A DNA stretch of 64,000 nt from Bacteroidia bacterium (GTDB lineage Bacteria; Bacteroidota; Bacteroidia; Flavobacteriales; Flavobacteriaceae), in the NCBI GenBank assembly GCA_030427735.1, contig JAUIBP010000011.1, positions 1-64,000 of the forward strand. The letters are read 5' to 3'. Both the position numbers and the translations under genes were made by a program. The first letter of the stretch is position 1. Each line of letters begins with the position of its first letter. The notes beneath the pieces are model-generated. The model ran no database searches and was not told the origin of the DNA. It saw only the letters and a list, made by a program, of their open reading frames with translations. This document shows, piece after piece, positions 8,677 through 17,281 of this stretch.

Positions 8677-9615
8677 ATGAAAAAAATAGTGTATTGCAGT
8701 TTGGTTTTGTTAGCGTTTATGTCGTGTAAAGACACAACTAAAAATAGCAAAGAAACACCATCTGAATCTGTGGAGGTTAGTTTAAATGCACACAGTATAA
8801 AAGTACAGGGACATCGCGGCGAACGAGCGCATAGTCCCGAGAATACCATTATAGGATTTAAAAGAGCCATACTTAAAGGGGTAGATGTAGTGGAGCTAGA
8901 TGTTGTAATGTCTCAAGATTACCAAGTTGTTGTGTCTCACGAACCCTATATGTCTTCGGCTTATGTGCTGACGCCTTCGGGAGATAGTATTCATAAAATG
9001 AATGAAAAGCAATATAACTTGTACAATATGCCTTACGATAGCATTCGGCAGTACGATGTAGGTAGTAAGGTGAATTCTCGTTTTCCAGAGCAACAACTAC
9101 AAGCGGCATATAAACCTTTGTTAGCTGAAGTTATAGATAGTTTGGAGCATTTTATAAAGCAAAATCATTTAAAACCTGTTGGTTATAATATAGAAATAAA
9201 ATCAAATCCAGATGTTTACGATATTTACCAACCACGACCAGAAAAATTTGTAGAGGTGGTGATGGCTGTAATGCATTCGAAAACTATAGCGGGTAGCTAC
9301 AATATACAATCTTTCGATCCATTTATTCTTGAAGAAATGCACAAGCGTTATCCCAAAGTGCCCTTAGCATTTTTGGTGTCCGATGGTCCGTTTCAGGAAC
9401 ATTTAAATCAACTGAGTTTTGTGCCACAAATTTACAGCCCTAATTATAAGCTTCTTGAGTATATTGATGATGTAAAAGCTGTACAAGACAAAGGAATGCA
9501 AGTTATTCCTTGGACAGTAAATTCTCCCGAGTCCATCAAGAAAATGATAGATTTACAGGTGGATGGCATTATTACCGATTACCCAGAACGTGTTATTTCG
9601 GCTTTAAAACGCTAA
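8677..9615 (+). CDS. Glycerophosphodiester phosphodiesterase, lipoprotein
   Basis: This 312-residue enzyme should hydrolyse glycerophosphodiesters to glycerol-3-phosphate and an alcohol. It is anchored in the envelope by an N-terminal lipobox (LLAFMSC, Cys17). Catalytic motifs are GHRGER (His46, Arg47), PENT (Glu55), VVELDVV (Glu73, Asp75), SHEP (His88) and a later NIEIKS. The frame is open back to 8617, but the ATG at 8677 starts the lipoprotein signal and is the better start. It sits 64 nt after the phosphoesterase, behind a hairpin, and probably belongs to the same functional locus. Confidence 0.9.
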   Translation: MKKIVYCSLVLLAFMSCKDTTKNSKETPSESVEVSLNAHSIKVQGHRGERAHSPENTIIGFKRAILKGVDVVELDVVMSQDYQVVVSHEPYMSSAYVLTPSGDSIHKMNEKQYNLYNMPYDSIRQYDVGSKVNSRFPEQQLQAAYKPLLAEVIDSLEHFIKQNHLKPVGYNIEIKSNPDVYDIYQPRPEKFVEVVMAVMHSKTIAGSYNIQSFDPFILEEMHKRYPKVPLAFLVSDGPFQEHLNQLSFVPQIYSPNYKLLEYIDDVKAVQDKGMQVIPWTVNSPESIKKMIDLQVDGIITDYPERVISALKR

Positions 9616-9630
9616 TCATTTCTAAAATAT

Positions 9631-9666
9631 CTCCTCATGGCTATGTTGCATGAGGAGTTTATTTTA
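9631..9666 (+). terminator. Rho-independent terminator after the GDPD gene
   Basis: A perfect 9-bp stem (9631-9639 with 9649-9657) with a 9-nt loop, followed by TTTATTTTA. It separates the + strand locus from the converging - strand gene. Confidence 0.85.
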
Positions 9667-9675
9667 ATGAATTAA

Positions 9676-10809
9676 TCAATGCTTAATAATTTTAAAGACT
9701 TGATTTTGTTTTTTACCAGAATATAAGTGAACAAAATATACGCCCGATTTCTCCGCTTCTAAAGAAATGGTTATTTTGCTAAGTCCTTGATTGACGTTTA
9801 ATTGTTTAATAAGCTGACCATAGGTAGAAAATATTTTTAATTTGTAATTCGTAGATATCGGATTTTTAAAGGCGATATGCATTACTTTTGTAGTTGGGTT
9901 AGGATATACATTAAAGTCTCGTGTTGTTTTAAAATCTACACTAAGCGCAACACCTTCTTCCCAATAGTTTCTAATTTCGTAAGATGGTTCTAAGCCAACA
10001 TCGTTAGGGTTAAAAAAGTTAGCTGCATTTGTGGTAATTATGGTGTTGTTTTTATTGGAGTCGTAAGTGTATAGACTTTCTCTATAAGGAATCCATTCTG
10101 GATCATTTTCACTATCATGCATTTCTGATGTATTAGATAGCATTTGATTGTCGTTGTTGTAGGTTATTAATCTTCTGCTAATCGGGATGCAATTGGCGGT
10201 TTCACAATCTTGATAGGTTTCTATGAGTTGGGTATTATTGTTAGACCATTCGTAGATAATTTGGACATTTAAGACCCAACTTGCTGGTGTTGCGGTAGTG
10301 TCCCAATCAAATAATTCTTCTTTCTCTTTTAAGCCTTCAGAATTGTAGTGTACTTTATAACGACCATCATTTTCCCAACTTTGATTGGTTTCATTCCAGA
10401 TTTTCGAGATTTGTTCATCTAGTTTATCATTAACAAACATGGTTTCTAAACGGTCTTTGGGTACTATAGCACCTTGGTCGTTTCGGTTCCAAGTTTCTTG
10501 AGTCCACATTGTAGCGCTCGTACTTAAAGTTTCTTGGGTATATTGTACCCAAGTATTGTTTTCAAATTGATATTCTTTAGTTATGGTTGTCTGGGAGTTT
10601 GGATATTCGTAGTCGAATTTCTCTTCATTTATCCAGTCACTATCATCGTGCTCCTGATGTAACTCTTGTATAATACGGTTGTCGTTATTGTAAGTTATTA
10701 GGTCGCGTTCTTCATCTATCCAATTATTGTCGATTAGTATTTGTTTGGTGTCTAATGTTAAGTGGTCTGAAGCACTGTATTGTTTTAATCTTCTATAAGT
10801 TTCAAACAT
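9676..10809 (-). CDS. T9SS type A sorting-domain protein, 3' part of an interrupted gene
   Basis: This 377-residue ORF ends in a type IX secretion sorting domain (about 300-377), with FNVYPNPTTK and the closing KSGVYFVHLYSGKKQNQVFKII. The rest is a series of roughly 30-residue units built on W-x(5-8)-Y-x-Y-N-N-D/S-N, a beta-hairpin pattern resembling YD-type repeats. Its ATG gives no signal peptide, which a T9SS substrate needs. The same frame continues upstream through one TAA codon to a clear signal peptide (see the adjoining pseudogene entry), so the gene is probably broken. The function of the repeats is unknown. Confidence 0.75.
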   Translation of the reverse strand: MFETYRRLKQYSASDHLTLDTKQILIDNNWIDEERDLITYNNDNRIIQELHQEHDDSDWINEEKFDYEYPNSQTTITKEYQFENNTWVQYTQETLSTSATMWTQETWNRNDQGAIVPKDRLETMFVNDKLDEQISKIWNETNQSWENDGRYKVHYNSEGLKEKEELFDWDTTATPASWVLNVQIIYEWSNNNTQLIETYQDCETANCIPISRRLITYNNDNQMLSNTSEMHDSENDPEWIPYRESLYTYDSNKNNTIITTNAANFFNPNDVGLEPSYEIRNYWEEGVALSVDFKTTRDFNVYPNPTTKVMHIAFKNPISTNYKLKIFSTYGQLIKQLNVNQGLSKITISLEAEKSGVYFVHLYSGKKQNQVFKIIKH

Positions 10810-10866
10810 ATTATTAATTAATGTGCGATTTACCAGTAAGGTTTCGTTATTAGAGCGTGTATTGCT

Positions 10867-11007
10867 TTAGGTATAGGTTTCGTCTTCGGAAAGTAACCAC
10901 TCGTTGTTCTCCCAATCGTAAAGTTCTGTTTTTGTTAGCCTGTAAACTGTTTGGCATACCATATTATAGGTACTTAGGCAGGTTAGTAGAAGTAGTATTG
11001 TTTTCAT
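10867..11007 (-). pseudogene. 5' fragment of the T9SS protein gene, ended by an in-frame TAA
   Basis: An ATG at 11007 begins a signal peptide (MKTILLLLTCLS, mature start near MVCQT) followed by repeat-like sequence (YDWENNEWLLSEDETYT). It stops at TAA 10867-10869. Reading on in the same frame joins directly to the 9676-10809 ORF with no other stop and no frameshift. The residues around the stop (DETYT, stop, SNTRSNNET) line up with the intact repeat ESLYTYDSNKNNT, so the lost codon was probably tyrosine (TAT or TAC to TAA). A sequencing error or a recent nonsense mutation would both explain this. Confidence 0.75.
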
Positions 11008-11024
11008 AATGTATATTTTTATTT

Positions 11025-11064
11025 ATACAGACGTATTAACCTAAATAGAATAATACGTCTGTGT
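11025..11064 (-). terminator. Stem-loop between two - strand genes
   Basis: A perfect 12-bp inverted repeat (11027-11038 with 11051-11062) lies between the 11087-12784 gene and the next - strand gene. The 3' flank is A/T-rich without a clean U tract, so it may terminate weakly or protect the upstream mRNA 3' end. Confidence 0.5.
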
Positions 11065-11086
11065 TAATTGTATAAACCCCGATATA

Positions 11087-12784
11087 TTAGTTTTTCATGC
11101 TGTTGGCTATGGATAGAATGTCCATACTTTTATAATCACTCTTTTGGATTGTAGTAGCAGATTGATTTAAAGACTGCGCTATAATACTCACACTATTTTT
11201 AGACTTTTTCTTGTCTGTTAAATGCATTTCCATAATTAAACCGTTGTTGAATTGCTTGGCAATTCGAGGGTCTATATCTGGAAGTTTTGTGGCTTTTGTA
11301 TTTCCAAAATTTAAAAAATTACTTAAAGTGATTGGAGTTCCTGATGCGTGGTACAATTGAATTATATATCTGTCGTCTTCCATTTGAAGCCCTTTGCTAT
11401 CGTAGCCTAAAATAGATTTTGAAGGTAATTGCGTTATGGTATAATCATTCTTTAGTTCGGAAGCGTTACTAACATCAGGAATAGGGTATAGTTGCAAGAA
11501 GTTAGAACCATTGGCTTCTATAAACATAACCATAGTTTTTAAATTATTATCGAAAAGCATGGTGGTGTTACCCATATCCTTAATATCAGGACTTGTCATT
11601 TGTGTGGCTTGGTAATTAGCACCTTCTTTAATAAGAAAAACCATATTTATTTCTTGTTGTTTTTTTGAAGACATCACCATTTTAGTATTGTATTTCCAAT
11701 CGAAATCGTACGATTCTGGTAAGTCGTTTATAGAAATTTTGTGGTTGGAAATAGACTTGTTTACTGTTTTGGTAAGTCCTTTACTATCGCTGGTGTCGTA
11801 ATCGCTATCGTCTATCATTTTTGAAGTGTTACCACCTTTAGCATTCCCCATAACCAACTCCATTAAGCCTTGGCCTTGCATACGCACTTCTCTAGCAGCC
11901 GGTAATTGTACATCGACATTGGTATATTCGTATTCTAAAATGTCTTCGCCAGGAGGTATTGGCATAGTGCCTAATTGCATGTCTTGACTTTGAACACTTT
12001 CCGATCGTTTTGAAACTATTTTAGTTAAACGGTTTTGATCATCGAACAACACATAGCTTCCTTCGTACCCGGGTTCGTTTAAAAACTCGAATTTTGTAAA
12101 TGTTTTCCCGTTTATGGTTTCTTTTGTTTCGTTAAAATCTTCGTATCTAAATTGCTCGGGTTTATAAATGCTGGCAAATTCTACAAAGCCGTTAAAGGGG
12201 TTAGCAGTCATACCTAAATCGTGTTGTTTTTGCAAGTTAGCCATTACAGGTTCTGGAGGTAATTTGTAGGTGTTTACCATCATGGTGGGCACCATCATAC
12301 CTTGACTTTGTAAAGCAATTATAGCGCTTTTTGTATACTCTCCATCTTTAAATACATAAACAAACCCTTCGCTATCTATAAAATTAGCCTTGGGTTTGTT
12401 TGGTAGTTGAGTTTTTACAGCAATTTCGTTGGTATCAAAATATTGTGTTTGGATTACTTCACCGTTTTCACTTATTTTAATAACCATGTCTTCTTTGTAA
12501 AAATCCCGTTTGGCTTGCGTGTGTTTTGCCAAAGCAGTATTTGACTGTTCGATTTGATTTGATGATGAATTTTGATTATTTGTAGTTTCAGAACCATCTA
12601 CACCCGAAATGGCTCCGTCTATAACTTTTTCGGTTGTTTGTGTTGCGACTTCATCGGTCTTTCTTAACACTGTGCGCTCTACTGCATCTTGAGCACGTTT
12701 TTGAAGTTGCTTTAAAAATTGTCCGTGTACAGGCTGGCAAATACTTACACTAAGTATAACCGCCCAAAATAGTATGGTTTTCAT
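11087..12784 (-). CDS. Exported protein of unknown function (DUF4412-like)
   Basis: This 565-residue protein begins with a signal peptide (MKTILFWAVILSVSICQPVHGQ). A charged helical region follows (FLKQLQKRAQDAVERTVLRK, then DEVATQTTEKVIDGAI). This opening is common in Bacteroidota envelope proteins, often ones with a DUF4412-like beta domain. I see no enzyme motif and no C-terminal sorting domain. It lies downstream of the hybrid regulator on the same strand, with a strong hairpin only 17 nt before its ATG. The family assignment is tentative. Confidence 0.6.
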   Translation of the reverse strand: MKTILFWAVILSVSICQPVHGQFLKQLQKRAQDAVERTVLRKTDEVATQTTEKVIDGAISGVDGSETTNNQNSSSNQIEQSNTALAKHTQAKRDFYKEDMVIKISENGEVIQTQYFDTNEIAVKTQLPNKPKANFIDSEGFVYVFKDGEYTKSAIIALQSQGMMVPTMMVNTYKLPPEPVMANLQKQHDLGMTANPFNGFVEFASIYKPEQFRYEDFNETKETINGKTFTKFEFLNEPGYEGSYVLFDDQNRLTKIVSKRSESVQSQDMQLGTMPIPPGEDILEYEYTNVDVQLPAAREVRMQGQGLMELVMGNAKGGNTSKMIDDSDYDTSDSKGLTKTVNKSISNHKISINDLPESYDFDWKYNTKMVMSSKKQQEINMVFLIKEGANYQATQMTSPDIKDMGNTTMLFDNNLKTMVMFIEANGSNFLQLYPIPDVSNASELKNDYTITQLPSKSILGYDSKGLQMEDDRYIIQLYHASGTPITLSNFLNFGNTKATKLPDIDPRIAKQFNNGLIMEMHLTDKKKSKNSVSIIAQSLNQSATTIQKSDYKSMDILSIANSMKN

Positions 12785-12794
12785 AATTCTTTTT

Positions 12795-12838
12795 TTTAGA
12801 AAAAAGGAGTAATTGTTAACATGTCATTACTCCTTTTT
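12795..12838 (-). terminator. Terminator or attenuator hairpin before the 11087-12784 gene
   Basis: A perfect 13-bp stem (12826-12838 with 12801-12813) is followed, on the - strand, by a run of six T. It can end the transcript of the hybrid regulator (stop at 12989). However, the next gene starts 17 nt downstream, leaving no room for a separate promoter, so any transcript of that gene must pass through this hairpin. Confidence 0.85.
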
Positions 12839-12988
12839 ATTCAGATTAATAGCACTTTTATAATACTAGGTAAGGGTATAGTGGTTAATAGCACATGGTA
12901 AAATTATTTTATTATTGGCTGTAGTTATATGCCATTTGTAACAAATGCTGTAACGTATGTAACATGTGTGTTTTAAAGGGGACTATGC

Positions 12989-15900
12989 CTACGCTTGTAG
13001 CTCTGATGGGGTGCAATTAAATGCCTTTTTAAAACATTTAATGAAATATGAAGGCGAATTAAATCCGACTTCGTAACTTATTTCGGCGATAGAAAGATCG
13101 CCTTGTAATACGAGTTGTTTTGCAATTTTAAGGCGTTCAATTCTAATAAATTCTGTTGCCGAGTAGCCTGTAGTTGCCTTTAGTTTTCTATGCAGTTGCA
13201 TTCTACTCATGTACATGTGCTTGCTAAACGTTTGTACATTAAAATCGGGATTTGTGAGTTCGGTTTTAAGTACTTCATTTAATTTTGTGAAGAATTTTTT
13301 TTCGGTTGGTGTTTGCGCTAAATCTAATAGGGCAGTTCCTGTACTGTATTTATGTTGCAGTTGTTGTCTTACTTTTATGAGGTTGTTAATTTTAAGTTGT
13401 AGCACATCTGTATTAAATGGCTTAACAATATAATCGTCGGCTCCTGTTTGCAGACCTTCTATTTCGTTTTTAAATCCGCTTTTAGCGGTTAATAACACAA
13501 TAGGGATATGACTCGTTTTTTGATCGCTTTTTAAAGTTTTAGACAAAATAATACCATCGGTTTTAGGCATCATTAGGTCGCTAATTATAATGTCTGGAAT
13601 TACGGATAATGCGAGTTTTATGCCTTCTTTACCGTTATTGGCCTCGTATATATTAAATTGAGATTTAAAGAGCCTTACTATAAATAAACGTATGTCTTCG
13701 TCGTCTTCAACAATCAATAAATTTAGTTTTTCAGTGGTTTTAGACGTGTTATTTGCTTTTAAATAAGGAAAACCATTAAGTTGAGGACTTTTTGTGTGTT
13801 CTTGTATTTCGGAATTTAAAAATGAAGATTTATAAATAGGCAGTTTTAATTTAAATTGAATTTGATTTTCATTGATGTGGTTTACAGAAATATCGCCATG
13901 ATAAAGAGACGTAAGTTCTTTAACAAGCGATAAGCCAATACCTACACCATCGGTATTATTTTCGCCTTGATAGTACCTGTCGAACCATTTGTTAATAAGG
14001 TTAGTGTTTATGGCGTTACAAGTATTGGTAATGCTTAACGATAAATGATTTTCTATAATTTGTGTTTGGATATAAATAGTGCCGTTTTCGGGCGTGTATT
14101 TTACGGCGTTACCTAATAGATTGGTAATAATTTTTTCGAACACTTCTGTGTCCAACCAAACTTGATTTAGTTCTGTTAGGTTGTAAGTGAGTGTCATGTT
14201 TTTCTCTTTGGCTTTAAATTGAAACGCTTGAATAATTTGAGTGAGTAAAGCATTTAAATCGCCTTCTGTTACTTGCAGTGTTAAATTACCTGTTTCTAAT
14301 TTCGAAAGGTCTAGCATTTGGTTTACAAGATTTAACAGACGTTTAGAACTTCTGTGGGCCAGATTTAAATCTTGTTTATCATCTAAATTTAATTTAGGGT
14401 TGTTTAGTTGTTTTTCTAAAGGACCAGAAATGAGTGTTAGCGGCGTTCTGAATTCGTGAGAAATGTTGGTGTATAATTTCGTTTTTTGGGCATCTAATTC
14501 TTTTAAACGTTCGGTTTCGTCATGCTCAAATTGAAGTTGCATTTTTATATTCCATCGCCATTTTAAATACTTATAAATTCCTAAAATTAAAAATGCCGTT
14601 AATATACTATACACAAAAAAAGCAAGATTACTTAAATACCAAGGTTGCTTAATTGTAAAGGTGTAAGTGGCTGGATTTGGGTTCCACACCCCATCATAAT
14701 TACTGGAAATTACTTTAAAAGTATAGGTGTTTGGTGGTAAATTGGTGTAGTGGGCAATATTGCTGTGGTTAGCTTTAATCCAAGTTTTGTCGTGATTTAA
14801 TAATTGATATTTGTACGAATTGAGTTTAGGTTGCGAAAAGTGTAAGGCTGAAAAGGTAAAGGTTACAGTGTTATTAAAATGAGGTAATTTGGTGTTTTGA
14901 AGCAGGGGCTGCGGTTTTGAAAATACTTCGAATTTAGAGATGATGGTTTTTGGCGCGATGGTATTGTACGACAGTTGATTAGGATGAAACCAGTTTACAC
15001 CTTCCAGTCCACCAAAAAAGAGCAATCCGTTGGGGGCTTTGTAATAGGCTCCTGTATTAAATTCTCTAGCTTGTAAACCGTCATGAATACCAAAATTTTC
15101 GAAAGCATGGTTTTTAGACTGTGTATTAAATTTACTTAAACCATTGTTGGTACTAAGCCACAAATTACCCATGTTATCTGGTAAAATGCCATAAACCACT
15201 TGGTTTGGTAAGCCATCTTTGGTTGTGTATTGCCTTGTATTATAAGTAATGGTATTTAATGATTTTAAGCCATCTCCGTTAGTGCCAATCCATAAGGTGT
15301 TTGCATCAATATAAAGTGATTTTATTTTATCTGGAATTTGTTTAATGGTTTCAATTTGATTGGTTTTCGAGTTTAATTTGAAAAGTCCATTAGAGTCAGA
15401 ACCTATCCAAATATCATTATTGTAATCTATACAAACCGTTTTGATGTGGTTGGTTGGTAATGCCGAGTTTTTTGTGTTGAATTGCTTTATAATACCTTGA
15501 CTTTTGTCGAATAAAATGATGCCATTATTTTCGGTACAGAGCCAAGCTTGGTTGTTTTTATAGGGAACAATCCTCCAGATTGTTAGTGATTCTAATTCCG
15601 GATATGATATATAATTATTACTGCCTTCTTTAATGTTTAAACCGTAACCTTGATGCCCAATCCATAAATTGTTATTAATGGTACTGAGACTTATAACACG
15701 ATTGCTGGATAATTTTGAAGTTTCGGCAGTAATGGTTTTATATGTATTTTGGCGTAGGTTAACTAATGTAAGGCCTTTGCCAGAGGTTCCTATCCATAAA
15801 GAGTCTCCTGTTTTAGATGTGGTTATGGCACGTACCATATCAACATTTACTGATTTAGGAACCTGATTATTGGTTATGATATTAAATTTTATCAGATGAG

Positions 15901-16912
15901 CGTCGTAATAACTTGCTCCTGTACCATCCGATCCAAACCATATATTTCCCGTATTATCTTCCAATAAGCAAAGCATATCGTTATAGTGAATGGCAAACGG
16001 ATTGTTTTTATTGGCTTTAAAATTAAATACCTTTTCATTTTGCATCAGGAATACGCCATGTCCATAAGTAGCAATCCAAAGTCTATTTTTTTTATCTATT
16101 AAAATATCTTCTATGTTAAGGTGTAATGGAATTTTATCGTTTTTTATCTGGATTAGGCTATCGGTATTTGCAGGTTTTAAAAAAAGACCATCACCATAAG
16201 AGCCTATCCAAAGGTCGCCTTCAGGCGTTGGAGTTAGAGCACTAAAGTTAATCGGTTTTGTGTTGATCGTTTTTAGCGCCGTGTAGCTTTTGTTTATAGG
16301 GTTTAACTTAAATACGCTACCAGTAGTACTAATGTAAATTTCCTGGTTTAGTTCCGTAATATCGTTAACGGTTTTAGTGGTATCTGTATTTTTAAATAGT
16401 TGTTTTGTGGTTTTTGTATTAGCATCTAATGTAAAAAGACCATTATCGTACGCCCCTACGAAGCGTTGTTTTGCGTTATTTTGAAATAATGTGCTTGCTT
16501 TAAAATGTAAAGGAATTTGTGTGAAATCATTTCTGGTGTTATCAAAAAGCTCCAATTTACCAGGGTGGGTAATAATCCATAGTTTATTTTGTTTATCAAT
16601 ATAAACCTTACCTAATTTACTGTAGTTAGATCGCGTAATGTCTTCGAACTGTTTGTCGTAATGCGTAACATGTTGTCCGTCGTATTTATTAAGTCCGTCT
16701 TGGGTGGCCAGCCATAAATAACCTATGCTGTCTTGAGCTATACTTATGACACTGTTTTGGGAAAGGCCATCGTTAATTGTTAAGGTTTTAAAGGCAAATT
16801 GTTTTTGAGAAAAGCGATCGTCGGGTAGGGACTGTGCATTCAAATTTTTATTGAAACCTAAGTTGTTCAATAAATAAATACTAAAGAAAATATGAAATAT
16901 ATACCCGCGCAT
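12989..16912 (-). CDS. Hybrid two-component system sensor/response regulator (HTCS) with AraC output
   Basis: This 1307-residue one-protein signalling system has a signal peptide and then a periplasmic two-bladed propeller sensor (about 40-690; repeated NLWLST, DIWIGS and LWIGT motifs). A Y_Y_Y domain (about 695-758) precedes a transmembrane segment (about 760-785). A histidine kinase follows with the SHEFRTP H-box (His819), N-box NLLGNAVKYTP near 940 and DGVGIGLSLV near 1000. The receiver runs from about 1063 with phospho-acceptor Asp near 1112 (IIISDLMMP) and a KPF lysine. A C-terminal AraC helix-turn-helix domain spans about 1207-1307. All catalytic residues are present. Such regulators usually control a nearby SusCD locus, but this SusCD already has its own sigma/anti-sigma pair. 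Confidence 0.95.
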   Translation of the reverse strand: MRGYIFHIFFSIYLLNNLGFNKNLNAQSLPDDRFSQKQFAFKTLTINDGLSQNSVISIAQDSIGYLWLATQDGLNKYDGQHVTHYDKQFEDITRSNYSKLGKVYIDKQNKLWIITHPGKLELFDNTRNDFTQIPLHFKASTLFQNNAKQRFVGAYDNGLFTLDANTKTTKQLFKNTDTTKTVNDITELNQEIYISTTGSVFKLNPINKSYTALKTINTKPINFSALTPTPEGDLWIGSYGDGLFLKPANTDSLIQIKNDKIPLHLNIEDILIDKKNRLWIATYGHGVFLMQNEKVFNFKANKNNPFAIHYNDMLCLLEDNTGNIWFGSDGTGASYYDAHLIKFNIITNNQVPKSVNVDMVRAITTSKTGDSLWIGTSGKGLTLVNLRQNTYKTITAETSKLSSNRVISLSTINNNLWIGHQGYGLNIKEGSNNYISYPELESLTIWRIVPYKNNQAWLCTENNGIILFDKSQGIIKQFNTKNSALPTNHIKTVCIDYNNDIWIGSDSNGLFKLNSKTNQIETIKQIPDKIKSLYIDANTLWIGTNGDGLKSLNTITYNTRQYTTKDGLPNQVVYGILPDNMGNLWLSTNNGLSKFNTQSKNHAFENFGIHDGLQAREFNTGAYYKAPNGLLFFGGLEGVNWFHPNQLSYNTIAPKTIISKFEVFSKPQPLLQNTKLPHFNNTVTFTFSALHFSQPKLNSYKYQLLNHDKTWIKANHSNIAHYTNLPPNTYTFKVISSNYDGVWNPNPATYTFTIKQPWYLSNLAFFVYSILTAFLILGIYKYLKWRWNIKMQLQFEHDETERLKELDAQKTKLYTNISHEFRTPLTLISGPLEKQLNNPKLNLDDKQDLNLAHRSSKRLLNLVNQMLDLSKLETGNLTLQVTEGDLNALLTQIIQAFQFKAKEKNMTLTYNLTELNQVWLDTEVFEKIITNLLGNAVKYTPENGTIYIQTQIIENHLSLSITNTCNAINTNLINKWFDRYYQGENNTDGVGIGLSLVKELTSLYHGDISVNHINENQIQFKLKLPIYKSSFLNSEIQEHTKSPQLNGFPYLKANNTSKTTEKLNLLIVEDDEDIRLFIVRLFKSQFNIYEANNGKEGIKLALSVIPDIIISDLMMPKTDGIILSKTLKSDQKTSHIPIVLLTAKSGFKNEIEGLQTGADDYIVKPFNTDVLQLKINNLIKVRQQLQHKYSTGTALLDLAQTPTEKKFFTKLNEVLKTELTNPDFNVQTFSKHMYMSRMQLHRKLKATTGYSATEFIRIERLKIAKQLVLQGDLSIAEISYEVGFNSPSYFIKCFKKAFNCTPSELQA

Positions 16913-17041
16913 AGTACAAAAACATGTTTTGTTCTTAGGGGTAGATTGTTATAAATATACGTAATTCGTTGCAGATTAGATGTGTTTTACAATGATATTT
17001 ATAAACGACGCAATAACAATAATGCTAAAATGTTTTTAATG

Positions 17042-17281
17042 CTACTGTTTCTTAAACATACTGTCTAAAATGGTTTTTAATCCTTTAAAGGCGAAAAATA
17101 ATGCCAGACCGCATATAATAAATCCAACTATTAATAGGGGAATATAAAGTGGTTTTTCTCTGTTTGTTAATGCTAAATGAAGAAAAGTAGGGCCTAAAAA
17201 CATACAAGCTAAAGCTAAGCCCATTTTTTTTAGGCCATTAACCAATATGGTTTTATTTGTTCTAGAGGTGTTTTGCGTCAT
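17042..17281 (-). CDS. Small two-helix membrane protein (DUF6095-like)
   Basis: This 79-residue protein has two hydrophobic helices (about 21-39 and 46-67) separated by a short NREKPLYIP loop, with a basic tail. It resembles the DUF6095 family found beside murQ in Flavobacteriaceae. The start overlaps the 3' end of murQ by 20 nt, so the two are probably translationally coupled. The function is unknown; the partnership suggests a cell-wall recycling context. Confidence 0.7.
   Translation of the reverse strand: MTQNTSRTNKTILVNGLKKMGLALACMFLGPTFLHLALTNREKPLYIPLLIVGFIICGLALFFAFKGLKTILDSMFKKQ

Noticed and set aside
17262-17281. Frameshift between murQ and the small membrane protein gene
   Set aside because: Both proteins are full length with family-like ends. 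The 20-nt overlap is ordinary coupling, not a broken gene.
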